Source: Pseudomonas segetis (GTDB taxonomy: Bacteria; Pseudomonadota; Gammaproteobacteria; Pseudomonadales; Pseudomonadaceae). Taken from it: a stretch of DNA of 64,000 bases. Positions 26,443 through 35,154 of this stretch are shown in pieces. Position numbers and translations under genes: made by a program. Location: positions 1 through 64,000 of the forward strand of contig NZ_FZOG01000001.1 of the NCBI RefSeq assembly GCF_900188155.1, given 5' to 3'. Position 1 is the stretch's first letter; each line of letters starts with the position of its first letter. The notes below the pieces were generated by a model. The model saw only the letters and a list, made by a program, of their open reading frames with translations. It did not search any database and was not told the origin of the DNA.

Positions 26443-27126
26443 CTACGAACTCGATCCGCTTTTGATTTTTAGGTATTTTTCAGTGAGTTTTTGACGGAGC
26501 CGTGTAGGGTAATCAGGTTCTTCAGGGCTGATATTTTTTACAATTCTTTCAAGCCAAACATTGTCTTCCTCACCATCCCAGATTTTTATGTAGCTTCCAT
26601 CGCGATATCCGTTCGCTTGTCGAAAAAGGTTTAAAATATTTTTTGATACGTAGTGTAGGAATACATCATGCCAGCGAAGAGAGCACCTCTTCATTAACTG
26701 GTCCAGCACTGCAAAGCTGCGACGACGGCAAGCAGCCATTGCGCCGAGCAACTCAAGAAGCTGAAGAATATCAAGCTTGCCAAGCTTGTATTCCACTTCG
26801 TCAAAAATTATATTTGTTATTTGTAGTTCTGTACTTATCTTCTTGATTGATAAGTCAAGATTTGCATTGGACTCGACCAATGCGTCAGACAAGTAAAAGT
26901 GAAGTATGTCTATCAGTTCAATTTGCAGCTGGTAGACGTCTGGGGACTGATTTTTCCACCACTTCCAACCATGATGATCCAGTGCTTCAGCAGCTTCAAC
27001 AAAAGCAGCTCTCAGAAAGGGTTGTTTGGCACTAACCCAGTTGGGGTCAATAACCCTATTAAGTTCATCCTGCAGAGTTAGCATTGTCTTGAGGTTTGCA
27101 GGCTTTAGGCTGTCTTGGTAGGTCAT
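26443..27126 (-). CDS. Dimeric (all-alpha) dUTPase-like nucleotide hydrolase
   Basis: This 227-residue protein of the dimeric dUTPase/MazG-like all-alpha NTP pyrophosphatase fold has metal-binding motifs EAAE (Glu44, Glu47) and ELID (Glu70, Asp73), with DHHGWKWWK between them. Enzymes of this family hydrolyse dUTP or related dNTPs to the monophosphate. It is the last gene of the five-gene cargo operon, 53 bases after the 300-residue gene. In this setting a role in altering nucleotide pools during phage attack is possible, but that is inference. It could instead be a housekeeping-type passenger. Confidence 0.75.
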   Translation of the reverse strand: MTYQDSLKPANLKTMLTLQDELNRVIDPNWVSAKQPFLRAAFVEAAEALDHHGWKWWKNQSPDVYQLQIELIDILHFYLSDALVESNANLDLSIKKISTELQITNIIFDEVEYKLGKLDILQLLELLGAMAACRRRSFAVLDQLMKRCSLRWHDVFLHYVSKNILNLFRQANGYRDGSYIKIWDGEEDNVWLERIVKNISPEEPDYPTRLRQKLTEKYLKIKSGSSS

Positions 27127-27179
27127 TATTTGGATGCCTCATCTTGATAGAGCAAGCTATTAACGTTCCAAAATACTTA

Positions 27180-28082
27180 CTATTGCAATATGACTGAGTA
27201 TCGATGCCATAAACTGGAGCCTTCTGAACGTTTCGACTTGCGCGTGGGGTGATCAAATAGCAAGCCGACTTGCTCTGGGTAGATGCTTGCGAATACTGCT
27301 GATGCTATTCCACATGGCTTAGTACCAATAGGGGCAATAAACATGCTTTTTCCGTAGCCGAGAGATGTGCGGGTAGTCTCTAGACACTCAAATGCAGCCT
27401 CCGGGTCATTCGCAGCACAATAAGCCATCTCGATTCGACCTTGCTCACTTAGTCGAGTTAGATGGGGAACGATAGAGTTTAGTTCCCAGCCAGGTTGAAA
27501 TGCCGGGATGCCAAACACTACCTTGATATCCTTTGTAGTGATCATTTGATGCTCTTCAAGTGCTCGTTCTAATCTTTCCGATTCAAACCCTAAAAAGAAA
27601 ACTCCTGCCTCAAGGTCGTCGGAGGTCAGGTCGACAATTGAATTCGGTATGGGGAGATAGCCTTTTATTCGGTCAGAGAGAGCGTACTGATCTGCACCCT
27701 TTGGTTTTGTATACTCTAATGGTTCAACATATATAATTTCTATTCTTTTAAGGCCAATATCGATAAGAGCCCGTATAGTGGAAAATAGCTCAGCAAATCC
27801 TAGTGTAGTGGCTTCTAGAACTACAAGTTGTCCAGCCGTAAAGTGACGAAACAGGTCTGAGCCGACATCGGCACTTGCGGTGGTGTTGTCGACGCTAAGG
27901 GCCATTGTTTCAATGTCATACTGGACAAGCACGCGCTGAGCATTTGCATCTCCAAAAGAAATTGCAAGCTCTCCACGTTCATCCAATGCACTGCCATGTA
28001 TAAAAACAAACTTATCGTCCAATAACAGATCTTTTGGGTTTGACGAAGATCGAGTGTAAAAACTGGCTATTGAGATGCTCAT
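27180..28082 (-). CDS. Unknown 300-residue protein of the cargo operon
   Basis: I do not recognise this family. The protein alternates strands and helices (FRHFTAGQLVVLEATTLGFAE, IEIIYVEPLEY, DIKVVFGIPAFQPGWE, SMFIAPIGTKPCGIAS), suggesting a Rossmann-like alpha/beta fold. No signal peptide or membrane helix. Its ATG overlaps the ATPase stop by one base (TGATG), so the two are made together and probably act together. It could be an effector or a specificity subunit; nothing in the sequence decides. Confidence 0.7.
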   Translation of the reverse strand: MSISIASFYTRSSSNPKDLLLDDKFVFIHGSALDERGELAISFGDANAQRVLVQYDIETMALSVDNTTASADVGSDLFRHFTAGQLVVLEATTLGFAELFSTIRALIDIGLKRIEIIYVEPLEYTKPKGADQYALSDRIKGYLPIPNSIVDLTSDDLEAGVFFLGFESERLERALEEHQMITTKDIKVVFGIPAFQPGWELNSIVPHLTRLSEQGRIEMAYCAANDPEAAFECLETTRTSLGYGKSMFIAPIGTKPCGIASAVFASIYPEQVGLLFDHPTRKSKRSEGSSLWHRYSVILQ

Positions 28083-30034
28083 CAGATAAGCCCCAGTTGT
28101 CGGTCATCAACTTCCGGTGTCGCTTTAGCAACGGATCGAGCCAAACTCCTATATTCGTCTTCGTTGCCTGAGAAGAGTACTTGAAAATCGTCGGTAGATA
28201 TTTCAAGTTTTCTCTTGCGGCGATAACTGATTTGAAAGTAAGGCGAATATATTGGATTCAATTGATAGTCAATGATGTCACTACCTACTGATCCCTTGGT
28301 CTTAGTTTCTAGCTTTTCAACTAATATAGCATATTTAATTGCTTCACTTATAAAGTTAAGCTCTTCGGGTTTTAATGCTCGACTTCCTGAGTTTACAGTG
28401 AATTGATTTTGTTCGGGCTCACTCATCGGAGGTGTTGCTTGCAAGGCTCTGAAAATACTTCCAAGTCTAAGCACAAATATTCTTAGCTGCTCTCCATATT
28501 GGCCAAAAGTTTTTATCTCTTTGATCAGCTGGTCCGCCGCTTCATAGGTTGCACGACTTTGGGTCTCGATGGAGATCGCTCTCTCTTCCTCCTCTTTTAA
28601 ATCTGCTATTTCTAGAGCTTTGTAGCAGAGGATGAGGAAGTGTCTTAGGTTGTTGTTAGACATTGTGCAAAGCGTGTCAAATCCGCTATATAGCGGGCAC
28701 TCTCGTCCATAGGGGCGATATATCTCAAGCAGCGCCCCAACAAGATTATTCTGTATCCACGATGTGTGGAATTGCCCTTCCCCTGTGGTTGCGTACTCAC
28801 CTAAGGCTTTCAAGACTTTTTCTGGAGTTAATGCCTGTCTGTTTAAGAGCGCAGGAACAGTGACTAAGGCCTCCGGAATTGTTGTAAAAGCCATGAAATC
28901 ACTAAGAGTTATTCTCGAGCTTCTATATTTTAAGGCCTTACTTATTCGTTCTTCTAGCTTTCTCTTGATGGCGTCTATCTTCAGGGCATCTGCAGCAAAA
29001 GCTTTATAACTCTTGGTTGGGAAACGATCTCTCATTTCAGAAAGAATAGACTCCCTGTACTGAGGGGCTCGCCTCTCAGGCATAGATTCTAATGATTGTA
29101 ATCTTTTGACTAATTCGCTTTCATGCAGACCGGACGCTAGATCTAAGTTGGCTAAAAATACCTCTGAGAAAAAAAATGGTCGCTCGCTTTCATACAGTAA
29201 CTGATCTAGATCCAGAAGTCGGTAATCATGAGTGCCATTTACCCATTCCGGCCCAGTAGTTTGATTGTCTTGCGACCGTTCCTTCGAGGTGAAGTTAATA
29301 ATTAACGGTTTTTGACTGTGCTTTAGGAGTGAGTTTAAAACTCTCCGCTGATGGGATACTAGATTTTCAATTTCATCTACATAGATATAAAAAGATGCGT
29401 TACTGAGTGCTGGGACCTCTCGAATGTCCTCAATTAGGGACTCTAGAAATATACGTCCTGGCGGTAGTAGCGGTTGCTTGGCTGTCGCTACATTGGATAC
29501 CCATGTTGAAAATGATCGCCTTATTTTGCCCAGATGTATTTCAAGCTCGGCGGCGGATGACGGAAAGTCTTCATGAAAATCTGATGCGGAGTTAAAATGC
29601 AAGCGCTCGAAATCCCCAGTATTGAAGTTTGGGTATGCGCTATTAGCGATAGCCTTTAGCGATCTAATTATTTCGATGCCGATATATAAAGAGAAGTAGC
29701 TTTCAAAAACAATCTGCCACTGTTCCTCCGTTATCCCTCTATGCTGTAGGGAACTACAAAATTGAGTATCTACGCGCCAGTAGATGCCTATGTGAGATAT
29801 TTCTTCAGTGGGGATTGACGGCCTTCTGCTTGAGAATGCTGTATGGTAATCAAAATATTTTAGAAGCATGGTTTTTCCACAGCCACGCTTTCCAATTATG
29901 TAATTTGACTTAGTTGCTGTTTTTAGACCCAAGCGCTCAAAGTAAGGGGGGATAAAAAATTCACCCCATATATCTGCGTCGTGTTCTTCGGCGCGAGTTT
30001 TCGTCAGGATTGCGGCGTCAGTGCTTGCCTTCAT
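28082..30034 (-). CDS. ORC/Cdc6-like AAA+ ATPase of the cargo operon
   Basis: This 650-residue ATPase has Walker A GKRGCGKT (Gly48-Thr55) and Walker B FYIYVDEIE (Asp220, Glu221), followed by a sensor-like strand PLIINFTSKE. It resembles the ORC-CDC6-like ATPases described next to phosphoribosyltransferase domains in predicted bacterial conflict systems. The C-terminal about 350 residues are helical with no assigned domain. I chose ATG 30034 (MKASTDAAIL), preceded by AAAGG, over the in-frame start at 30082, which lies inside the upstream gene. It likely senses a trigger and controls the partner proteins. Confidence 0.8.
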   Translation of the reverse strand: MKASTDAAILTKTRAEEHDADIWGEFFIPPYFERLGLKTATKSNYIIGKRGCGKTMLLKYFDYHTAFSSRRPSIPTEEISHIGIYWRVDTQFCSSLQHRGITEEQWQIVFESYFSLYIGIEIIRSLKAIANSAYPNFNTGDFERLHFNSASDFHEDFPSSAAELEIHLGKIRRSFSTWVSNVATAKQPLLPPGRIFLESLIEDIREVPALSNASFYIYVDEIENLVSHQRRVLNSLLKHSQKPLIINFTSKERSQDNQTTGPEWVNGTHDYRLLDLDQLLYESERPFFFSEVFLANLDLASGLHESELVKRLQSLESMPERRAPQYRESILSEMRDRFPTKSYKAFAADALKIDAIKRKLEERISKALKYRSSRITLSDFMAFTTIPEALVTVPALLNRQALTPEKVLKALGEYATTGEGQFHTSWIQNNLVGALLEIYRPYGRECPLYSGFDTLCTMSNNNLRHFLILCYKALEIADLKEEEERAISIETQSRATYEAADQLIKEIKTFGQYGEQLRIFVLRLGSIFRALQATPPMSEPEQNQFTVNSGSRALKPEELNFISEAIKYAILVEKLETKTKGSVGSDIIDYQLNPIYSPYFQISYRRKRKLEISTDDFQVLFSGNEDEYRSLARSVAKATPEVDDRQLGLI

Positions 30035-30039
30035 ATCTT

Positions 30040-30939
30040 TTACCTTTCTATTAAGGGGAGCCACGTTTCTGATTTGCTCCAAAGTATACTTAGCGAGTCA
30101 TCTGGAATGCCGTGCTCATACCCCACTATTACACCGAGACTGCCAAAGCCAAGTGAGCCACTACTACCATTTAGAAGCTTGTGCTTCTCACAAATTGCTT
30201 TATATACATCAGTGGGGTGGCTTTCAGGGTATGGCCACAATCCGTTAGATATCCACGCCTGTGCTAGGTGCTCAAAGCAGTGGGCTTTTAAAAGCATTTC
30301 CCCAAAAAATACAGCAATACCGGGGTGTTGCTTTGCAAGTTTAGAGATCGCTTCTTCATGTGCTATAGCCACCACAATAGCTATTTGTTCTGGATAGTTT
30401 TTTGCTGGTCCGTAGCTGGCTAGAAAGCCGTCGAGTTGCTCGCCAGTAAATGTTCCGTCATCGACAATTAGCAACCGCTCATCTTCGCGCATTACTGTAA
30501 AGTCATATGCATATGACTTATTTACGCCGAATGTTCTGTTAACTAAGCGGGCAATTAGCTCTCCACTTTTCCCAGGGAGGTTATGGGTATTAAGAGTGGG
30601 GGGGCTGCAGTAGAAGCTCAGGTTTCCGATGTCCCCATTTAGAATGGCGCGCCAGTCCGTTTCCTTTGGAAGCTCAATTTTCTCTCCAAAATGTTGGCTC
30701 GCAGACTTTATTGCTTGTCTAAAGGAGGACTCTAGCTGTTCCGTTGTCCGAAAGACCAAGAAGCGAAGGATTAACCACGCCAGGGCTTTTTCTGGACCAT
30801 CGTTAAACTGCTTCGCCCACCGTTTCGCCTTTTCCCATGTCAGGGGTGGCTGACGAATTCCTAAATTGCTTAGCCCCTTAACTGTTCTCTCTAATGAAAG
30901 TTGGTCGTATTTTGAGGATTCACTATATATATGGTTCAA
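30040..30939 (-). CDS. Phosphoribosyltransferase-like protein of the cargo operon
   Basis: This 299-residue protein carries the PRPP-binding signature of type I phosphoribosyltransferases: RLLIVDDGTFTGEQL, with Asp160-Asp161 and Thr165-Gly166. A helical N-terminal domain (1-100) precedes it. It resembles the 'PRTase-CE' domains reported in conflict operons with ORC-like ATPases. The start is TTG 30939, preceded by AGGA; no ATG is available nearby. Five bases separate it from the ATPase gene. Substrate unknown; PRPP use is inferred from the motif. Confidence 0.75.
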   Translation of the reverse strand: MNHIYSESSKYDQLSLERTVKGLSNLGIRQPPLTWEKAKRWAKQFNDGPEKALAWLILRFLVFRTTEQLESSFRQAIKSASQHFGEKIELPKETDWRAILNGDIGNLSFYCSPPTLNTHNLPGKSGELIARLVNRTFGVNKSYAYDFTVMREDERLLIVDDGTFTGEQLDGFLASYGPAKNYPEQIAIVVAIAHEEAISKLAKQHPGIAVFFGEMLLKAHCFEHLAQAWISNGLWPYPESHPTDVYKAICEKHKLLNGSSGSLGFGSLGVIVGYEHGIPDDSLSILWSKSETWLPLIER

Positions 30940-30971
30940 TCCATGTTTTCCTATATATTATTATTTTTTCT

Positions 30972-32246
30972 TTATGCCAAGATGGGAAGGGAGCTGAGTG
31001 TTTCTATCGTTATATGTTTCGCACAAGATCCTTTTGCCGCCAATTTCCGCCATTCCCTCCCGAAATCGCTGTCAAGGGTATGCCATATTTTTTTTTGTAC
31101 GCTTTGTGGGGCGCGAATACGATATATGCAATCCGTAATTAGTCCAGTGCCTTCTACTACCTTGGCTTCTCGTATTAAGCATCTAGAGCCAACTCTTGGA
31201 ATTAAAATATCTCCAGGATGTGCAGACTTAAATCCCTCAATTGCGCCATTCAGTTTAAGATGCTTCGAGTTTGTAACAAAGTCAGTGGTGTGAAATGCTG
31301 TAAGTCCAAGCGCTCTGAACACGTTCTGAGATCGGCTTCCACGAGCTATTATCCCTCCTAGTTCGGATAGGCTTCCGATTGATTGCCCAGGTTTTAGTTG
31401 CACTTCATGAATCATTGAGTGATACGTGTAATCGAGTCTTTCGATTGCTTGCTGCGTCGAAACTGACAACTCATTTACAATATTTCCTTGCAAATTTGCT
31501 TGCCTTAGTAATACGTTTCGCTTTCGGCGAACGCTTTTACATCCAGAAATTAGGTAAGCCTGCACCTCGGCATTTGCAAATGTTTTAGGATGAAGTTCGG
31601 TAATAACTAGGTCAGAGAGTTCTTCTGCCAGCTTTCTGCGATACGACTCATATGCTTTATCGCAAATAATTGCAGAGGTGACGATCAAACCTAGTGAGGT
31701 ACCTTTGTTACTTGCCGACCAAATTCGTGCCAAGAAAGCCGCATCTCTTCTAACCCATCCACCCCCTTCTACAATCGGGGGTAATTCTTCCCTATCGCTG
31801 GTAAGTTCTTCTCTAGAGATACGAAGCATTCCGTAGGGGGGGTTCGAGAGTACGACTGATTTTGCAAGCGGTGAGATGATGCTCTCAAGGAGGCCAGGGG
31901 TCAGAGCATCCTCGGCGATCACCTTGGCGTTTGGAGTGAACAGGCTACTAAGTGCTTGTGCGTATTGCTTGTCTTTCTCGACTAAAACAACAGCGGCATC
32001 CTTGCATCGAGTCAAAGCTGCGGAAGCCAAAGCGCCTTCACCAGCACCAATGTCAACGATTGTCTCACGGTCAGCCGCGACTGCTTTTGCCAGCAATGAT
32101 GCGATCACCGCTGGCGTGAAAACTTGTCCTTGCTCGTCGGCCAAGTTTCGTGCCTTGCGAAATCGGAGTGTGGATTTCAAGGCGATATCCCCAATACTAA
32201 TTAATTTACTTTCAGTAACGTCGAAGTGTGCACGGTATACGCTCAT
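30972..32246 (-). CDS. N6-adenine DNA methyltransferase with target-recognition-like C terminus
   Basis: This 424-residue SAM-dependent enzyme has motif I VDIGAGEGALA (from about residue 64) and catalytic motif IV NPPY (135-138), which mark an adenine-N6 (gamma-class) DNA methyltransferase. The C-terminal 130 residues (SLSELGGIIARGSRSQNVF, then HPGDILIPRVGSRCLI) resemble target-recognition domains of type I/IIG systems. No nuclease domain is present or adjacent. It is the first gene of the operon, 32 bases before the PRTase gene. ATG 32246 is chosen over an in-frame start 15 bases upstream. It probably marks self DNA. Confidence 0.82.
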   Translation of the reverse strand: MSVYRAHFDVTESKLISIGDIALKSTLRFRKARNLADEQGQVFTPAVIASLLAKAVAADRETIVDIGAGEGALASAALTRCKDAAVVLVEKDKQYAQALSSLFTPNAKVIAEDALTPGLLESIISPLAKSVVLSNPPYGMLRISREELTSDREELPPIVEGGGWVRRDAAFLARIWSASNKGTSLGLIVTSAIICDKAYESYRRKLAEELSDLVITELHPKTFANAEVQAYLISGCKSVRRKRNVLLRQANLQGNIVNELSVSTQQAIERLDYTYHSMIHEVQLKPGQSIGSLSELGGIIARGSRSQNVFRALGLTAFHTTDFVTNSKHLKLNGAIEGFKSAHPGDILIPRVGSRCLIREAKVVEGTGLITDCIYRIRAPQSVQKKIWHTLDSDFGREWRKLAAKGSCAKHITIETLSSLPILA

Positions 32247-32593
32247 GGTACCGTGGCGCAATAAGGCGATGACGCATGCAGTTCATAAAGATTGATTTAT
32301 GTAGCTTGATCGCGAGCGTGTATGACCAGGCAAAAGCTTTTCCTAAAGCGATTGAGAATTGCCTGGCGATTAACTTCGGCAGTCGATCCTGTGCAAATAC
32401 CGCTAAGCCTGCAGGCGTTCATTGGGCTGGTGAGCGCGCCCGCATGGCATGTATAACCGCTTTTGCCTTCCCTTTGGTAGCAACTTGGAGCGAATGAGGA
32501 ATCGGCTCGGATTTGTTGAGTGGCAGATGTGGTGATGTCCTCATGCAACCTCTCTCGAATCATCTTTCGTGCTCTACCGCGCACGGCTCAAGT
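32247..32593. other. Gap between the cargo operon and the DUF4917 gene
   Basis: No gene is seen in these 347 bases. The sequence is higher in GC than the cargo operon. It should contain the promoter of the minus-strand methyltransferase operon on its left side and the end of the DUF4917 transcript on its right, but I found no clear promoter or terminator. Confidence 0.4.
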
Positions 32594-33586
32594 CTAAGCG
32601 CCGACCGCCCACCCGGCAGTCCCACTGTCAAAAAACACAATGTCTATCTCACCAAGGTGATCCCTGATAATGCGATACGCAGCCTCGCAAAACTGTTGGT
32701 TGCCCTGATAAACCGAGCACGCCACACGAGCCACATTCGCTTGGGAAAGCCGTTGAAGTAAATGCAATTCCTGTTCGCCCATGCCCCACCCGAAGATGGT
32801 GAGAGTTCCGTCCAGCGACGGGATAACCTCTCGGTACACTGTGGATAGGTAGTAGCTGTTCTGGATCGCCGACAACTTCTGCGCCGAAGTACCTTCACTC
32901 ACAAAAAGGGGGATAAAGCGACCGGTGCTCCAGGCAGACAGAATTGCCTCAAGAAGTCCTGCTCCCTGATCGTGAATCTTGCCTTCGTTGTCCACAACGT
33001 CTCGACGCAGAGCTAGGTTGCCGTGTGGGTAAAAGACCAGCGTATTTGTCCGCTCCCAGGTCCGCCGCCTAAAGCGCTTCCAGCCATCATCGAAGCTTCC
33101 AGCCAAGAAGCAGTCCTTGAACTGATGCTGATCCTGCACGTCTAGCCCGTATGTCATCGTCCAGTACACAAGCAGGTCGTAATTCAGTGACAACACCGTA
33201 CTGAACTGTTTCAGAAAGCCGTACATACTGGGAAGGCGATCAGCTATTTCGGCGTGAGCAGGATGCACGGCACGTACGGTTTCAATGAGTGCTTGACGAA
33301 TGTCCTGGTACACCTGAACTGTGAGGCCATCAGGGATCTGGAGTGCAGAATTGACCCTGGTCGCATGCCAAACTAACCGCAGCACCAACTCAAAATCACT
33401 CGTACCGAACGATCTAAAAAGCTCCTCTACCTCTGCCGTAAGTAATCCTCGACTGCGTGCTTCCTGTAGAAGAGTCGCATATCCGAAGTCCGTATTGACT
33501 GCGATACTTGCTCCATTACCAATCAGTACGGCTCCCCGTTGAAAATCACTTGCAATATCTTCCCAGTGATGAATGTCGTGTGGCAT
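32594..33586 (-). CDS. DUF4917 family (Sir2-like) protein
   Basis: This 330-residue protein shows the DUF4917 pattern: GAVLIGNGASIAV near residues 18-30 (a nucleotide-loop of the Sir2-like type), GTSDFELVLRLV, and VLSLNYDLLVYW. Sir2-like proteins in defence loci often degrade NAD+. Whether this one does is not shown. ATG 33586 with AGGAAAGAG before it is chosen; the longer frame from 33751 adds a Cys-rich, unlikely N terminus. It lies alone between the cargo operon and the next unknown gene. Confidence 0.75.
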   Translation of the reverse strand: MPHDIHHWEDIASDFQRGAVLIGNGASIAVNTDFGYATLLQEARSRGLLTAEVEELFRSFGTSDFELVLRLVWHATRVNSALQIPDGLTVQVYQDIRQALIETVRAVHPAHAEIADRLPSMYGFLKQFSTVLSLNYDLLVYWTMTYGLDVQDQHQFKDCFLAGSFDDGWKRFRRRTWERTNTLVFYPHGNLALRRDVVDNEGKIHDQGAGLLEAILSAWSTGRFIPLFVSEGTSAQKLSAIQNSYYLSTVYREVIPSLDGTLTIFGWGMGEQELHLLQRLSQANVARVACSVYQGNQQFCEAAYRIIRDHLGEIDIVFFDSGTAGWAVGA

Positions 33587-34107
33587 AAGCTCTTTCCTGG
33601 CTCCCGAACACTCGGTTCTGATCTCAAAGCATAGCTCTAACACATACCTGCAGATGTTTAAATGGCATCTAGCCACTACCTGCTTCGAGTAGTAGCAACG
33701 CTCGCAGTTGAGCGCTGAATTACTCACAAAAAAGTGCTTAGAAATCTGCAAATAAATTGGAGATCAAAATAATCCAAAAGGCATTAACTACCCGTTATTG
33801 CTAGTTAAGTGATTGGGGACATGTCTGCGTTTCACGTTCGATACCCTGGCCCTCTCGAGTTCCAGCGCTTCCGGCGGGTTGACGTGTGTTTCACCGAGGA
33901 AACGTCCAGAAGCCCATCCGCCTCGTCCACGCTGCCCGTACCACCATGCCGCCGCAACAGTACAATCTTCATTGGTCTGCATGTAATCCTGATCGAACTA
34001 TATGGTCCGATCAGGCTCATGAACCCAGTAAAGTACCCAGTGGCCTATTCCTGTCTTTCATGACCGGAAGCTGTTGGCCGACAGTTGCCAATCAGTGTCA
34101 CCTACAA
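33587..34107. other. Gap with decayed sequence
   Basis: No intact gene is supported. The first part upstream of 33586 should hold the DUF4917 promoter. About 33790-34080 is GC-rich with short frames on both strands of similar length, suggesting a remnant of a deleted coding or mobile segment. A motif like GACCGGAAGCTGTTGGCCG (34060-34080) resembles non-coding spacer sequence often seen near gene borders in gamma-proteobacteria. I could not assign it to a named insertion sequence. Confidence 0.4.
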
Positions 34108-35154
34108 TCAAAACGGCGGATCTAATCGAATGCAGTCGGGAGGCCAAGTTAAGTCCAGGTCTGGGTCAAGCGCCCCGCCAGCTCGCAGAATGTTCCGTAT
34201 TTGTTTTTTTGATAGTTTCACGCCGCCTGATTCTTTTTCAGCAGTAGCAGTATGCGCTATCATCCCAACCAGGTCTTTTTCTGCGACACCGTTCTTTCTT
34301 AGCGTATGTGCTTTCGCACATATGGCATCGTTTCGCTCTGTGACAGCGCGTCGTCGTAGCTCTGCTGATCGGAGTCCTCTGCTTCTTGCCGCTGTGCTGA
34401 TCTTAGTTTTATCTTCGTCACTCAATATAGGCAAGGCGTATACCGCAGCCAGTATTAGGTAATGGCGCGCATTTCCTAAAATTTCGGCTGTGTTTTCTCG
34501 TGTCTCCATTTCGACTTGTGCCCATTCTCGCCTAGGCTCGTTTATGAGCGCTTCAAAGTCATCGGGGCTCTCTCGTGCTATGGCGTCTAGAGTTTCTGGA
34601 CTGGTGGTGTGAAATTCTTGCTGAAAGTCAGCAAGCCATTTGCCGAGAGTTTCAATCGCTCTGCACGCCCGGTCTATTGCGAGAGCTGCCATGCACTGAC
34701 TATTTGAGACGTTACTCTCGCTGCTTATTCCCACTGTAGAGCGAATGCAAGCCGCTATATCTAGGTCAGAGATTTGAAGCTTCTGACTGATGTTGTATGA
34801 GAGCCGCCTTACTTCGGAAACAACCATGATCGATATTTCTGACCACTCACCATCTGGTGATTGGTGCTCTTGCCAGTGTCTCTGCCCTTCTTCCAGCAGT
34901 TGCAATGCATATTCAATGCGCTCAGCAAACTCATCATAGAGAACATATTGCTCTAGCGTTTCAATGACCTCCCACGCTTCGATATCAAGTGGTGAAGCTA
35001 GGTAATACGGGCTGATCAAGATGTGCCCCCAAGCCCCAAAGCAGCGGGAGGTTGAGTTGCGCTTGGCTGCACTGGGGCGCCACAAAGGAAGTGGCCTGCA
35101 GTCGATAATAGGTGCGGTGTTGGTGTTCCCATTTGCAGGCGAGCACTGGAACAC
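34108..35154 (-). CDS. Unknown helical protein beside the integrase
   Basis: This frame of up to 348 codons encodes a largely helical, acidic protein with no recognised domain. The C-terminal 90 residues (RSAELRRRAVTERNDAICAKAHTLRKNG, then LSKKQIRNILRAGG) look like a basic helix-turn-helix-type DNA-binding tail. The first 45 codons overlap repeated GGAACAC sites and look non-coding. A TTG at 35019, preceded by GGGGGCAC, would give a 303-residue product and is probably the better start. Function unknown. Confidence 0.6.
   Translation of the reverse strand: MFQCSPANGNTNTAPIIDCRPLPLWRPSAAKRNSTSRCFGAWGHILISPYYLASPLDIEAWEVIETLEQYVLYDEFAERIEYALQLLEEGQRHWQEHQSPDGEWSEISIMVVSEVRRLSYNISQKLQISDLDIAACIRSTVGISSESNVSNSQCMAALAIDRACRAIETLGKWLADFQQEFHTTSPETLDAIARESPDDFEALINEPRREWAQVEMETRENTAEILGNARHYLILAAVYALPILSDEDKTKISTAARSRGLRSAELRRRAVTERNDAICAKAHTLRKNGVAEKDLVGMIAHTATAEKESGGVKLSKKQIRNILRAGGALDPDLDLTWPPDCIRLDPPF

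Noticed and set aside
30972..32246. A complete restriction-modification system
   Set aside because: The methyltransferase has no nuclease domain, and no restriction endonuclease is recognisable among the operon's other genes.
33809..34063. Short frames on both strands between cargo genes
   Set aside because: No start signals and no recognisable domain; treated as decayed non-coding sequence.
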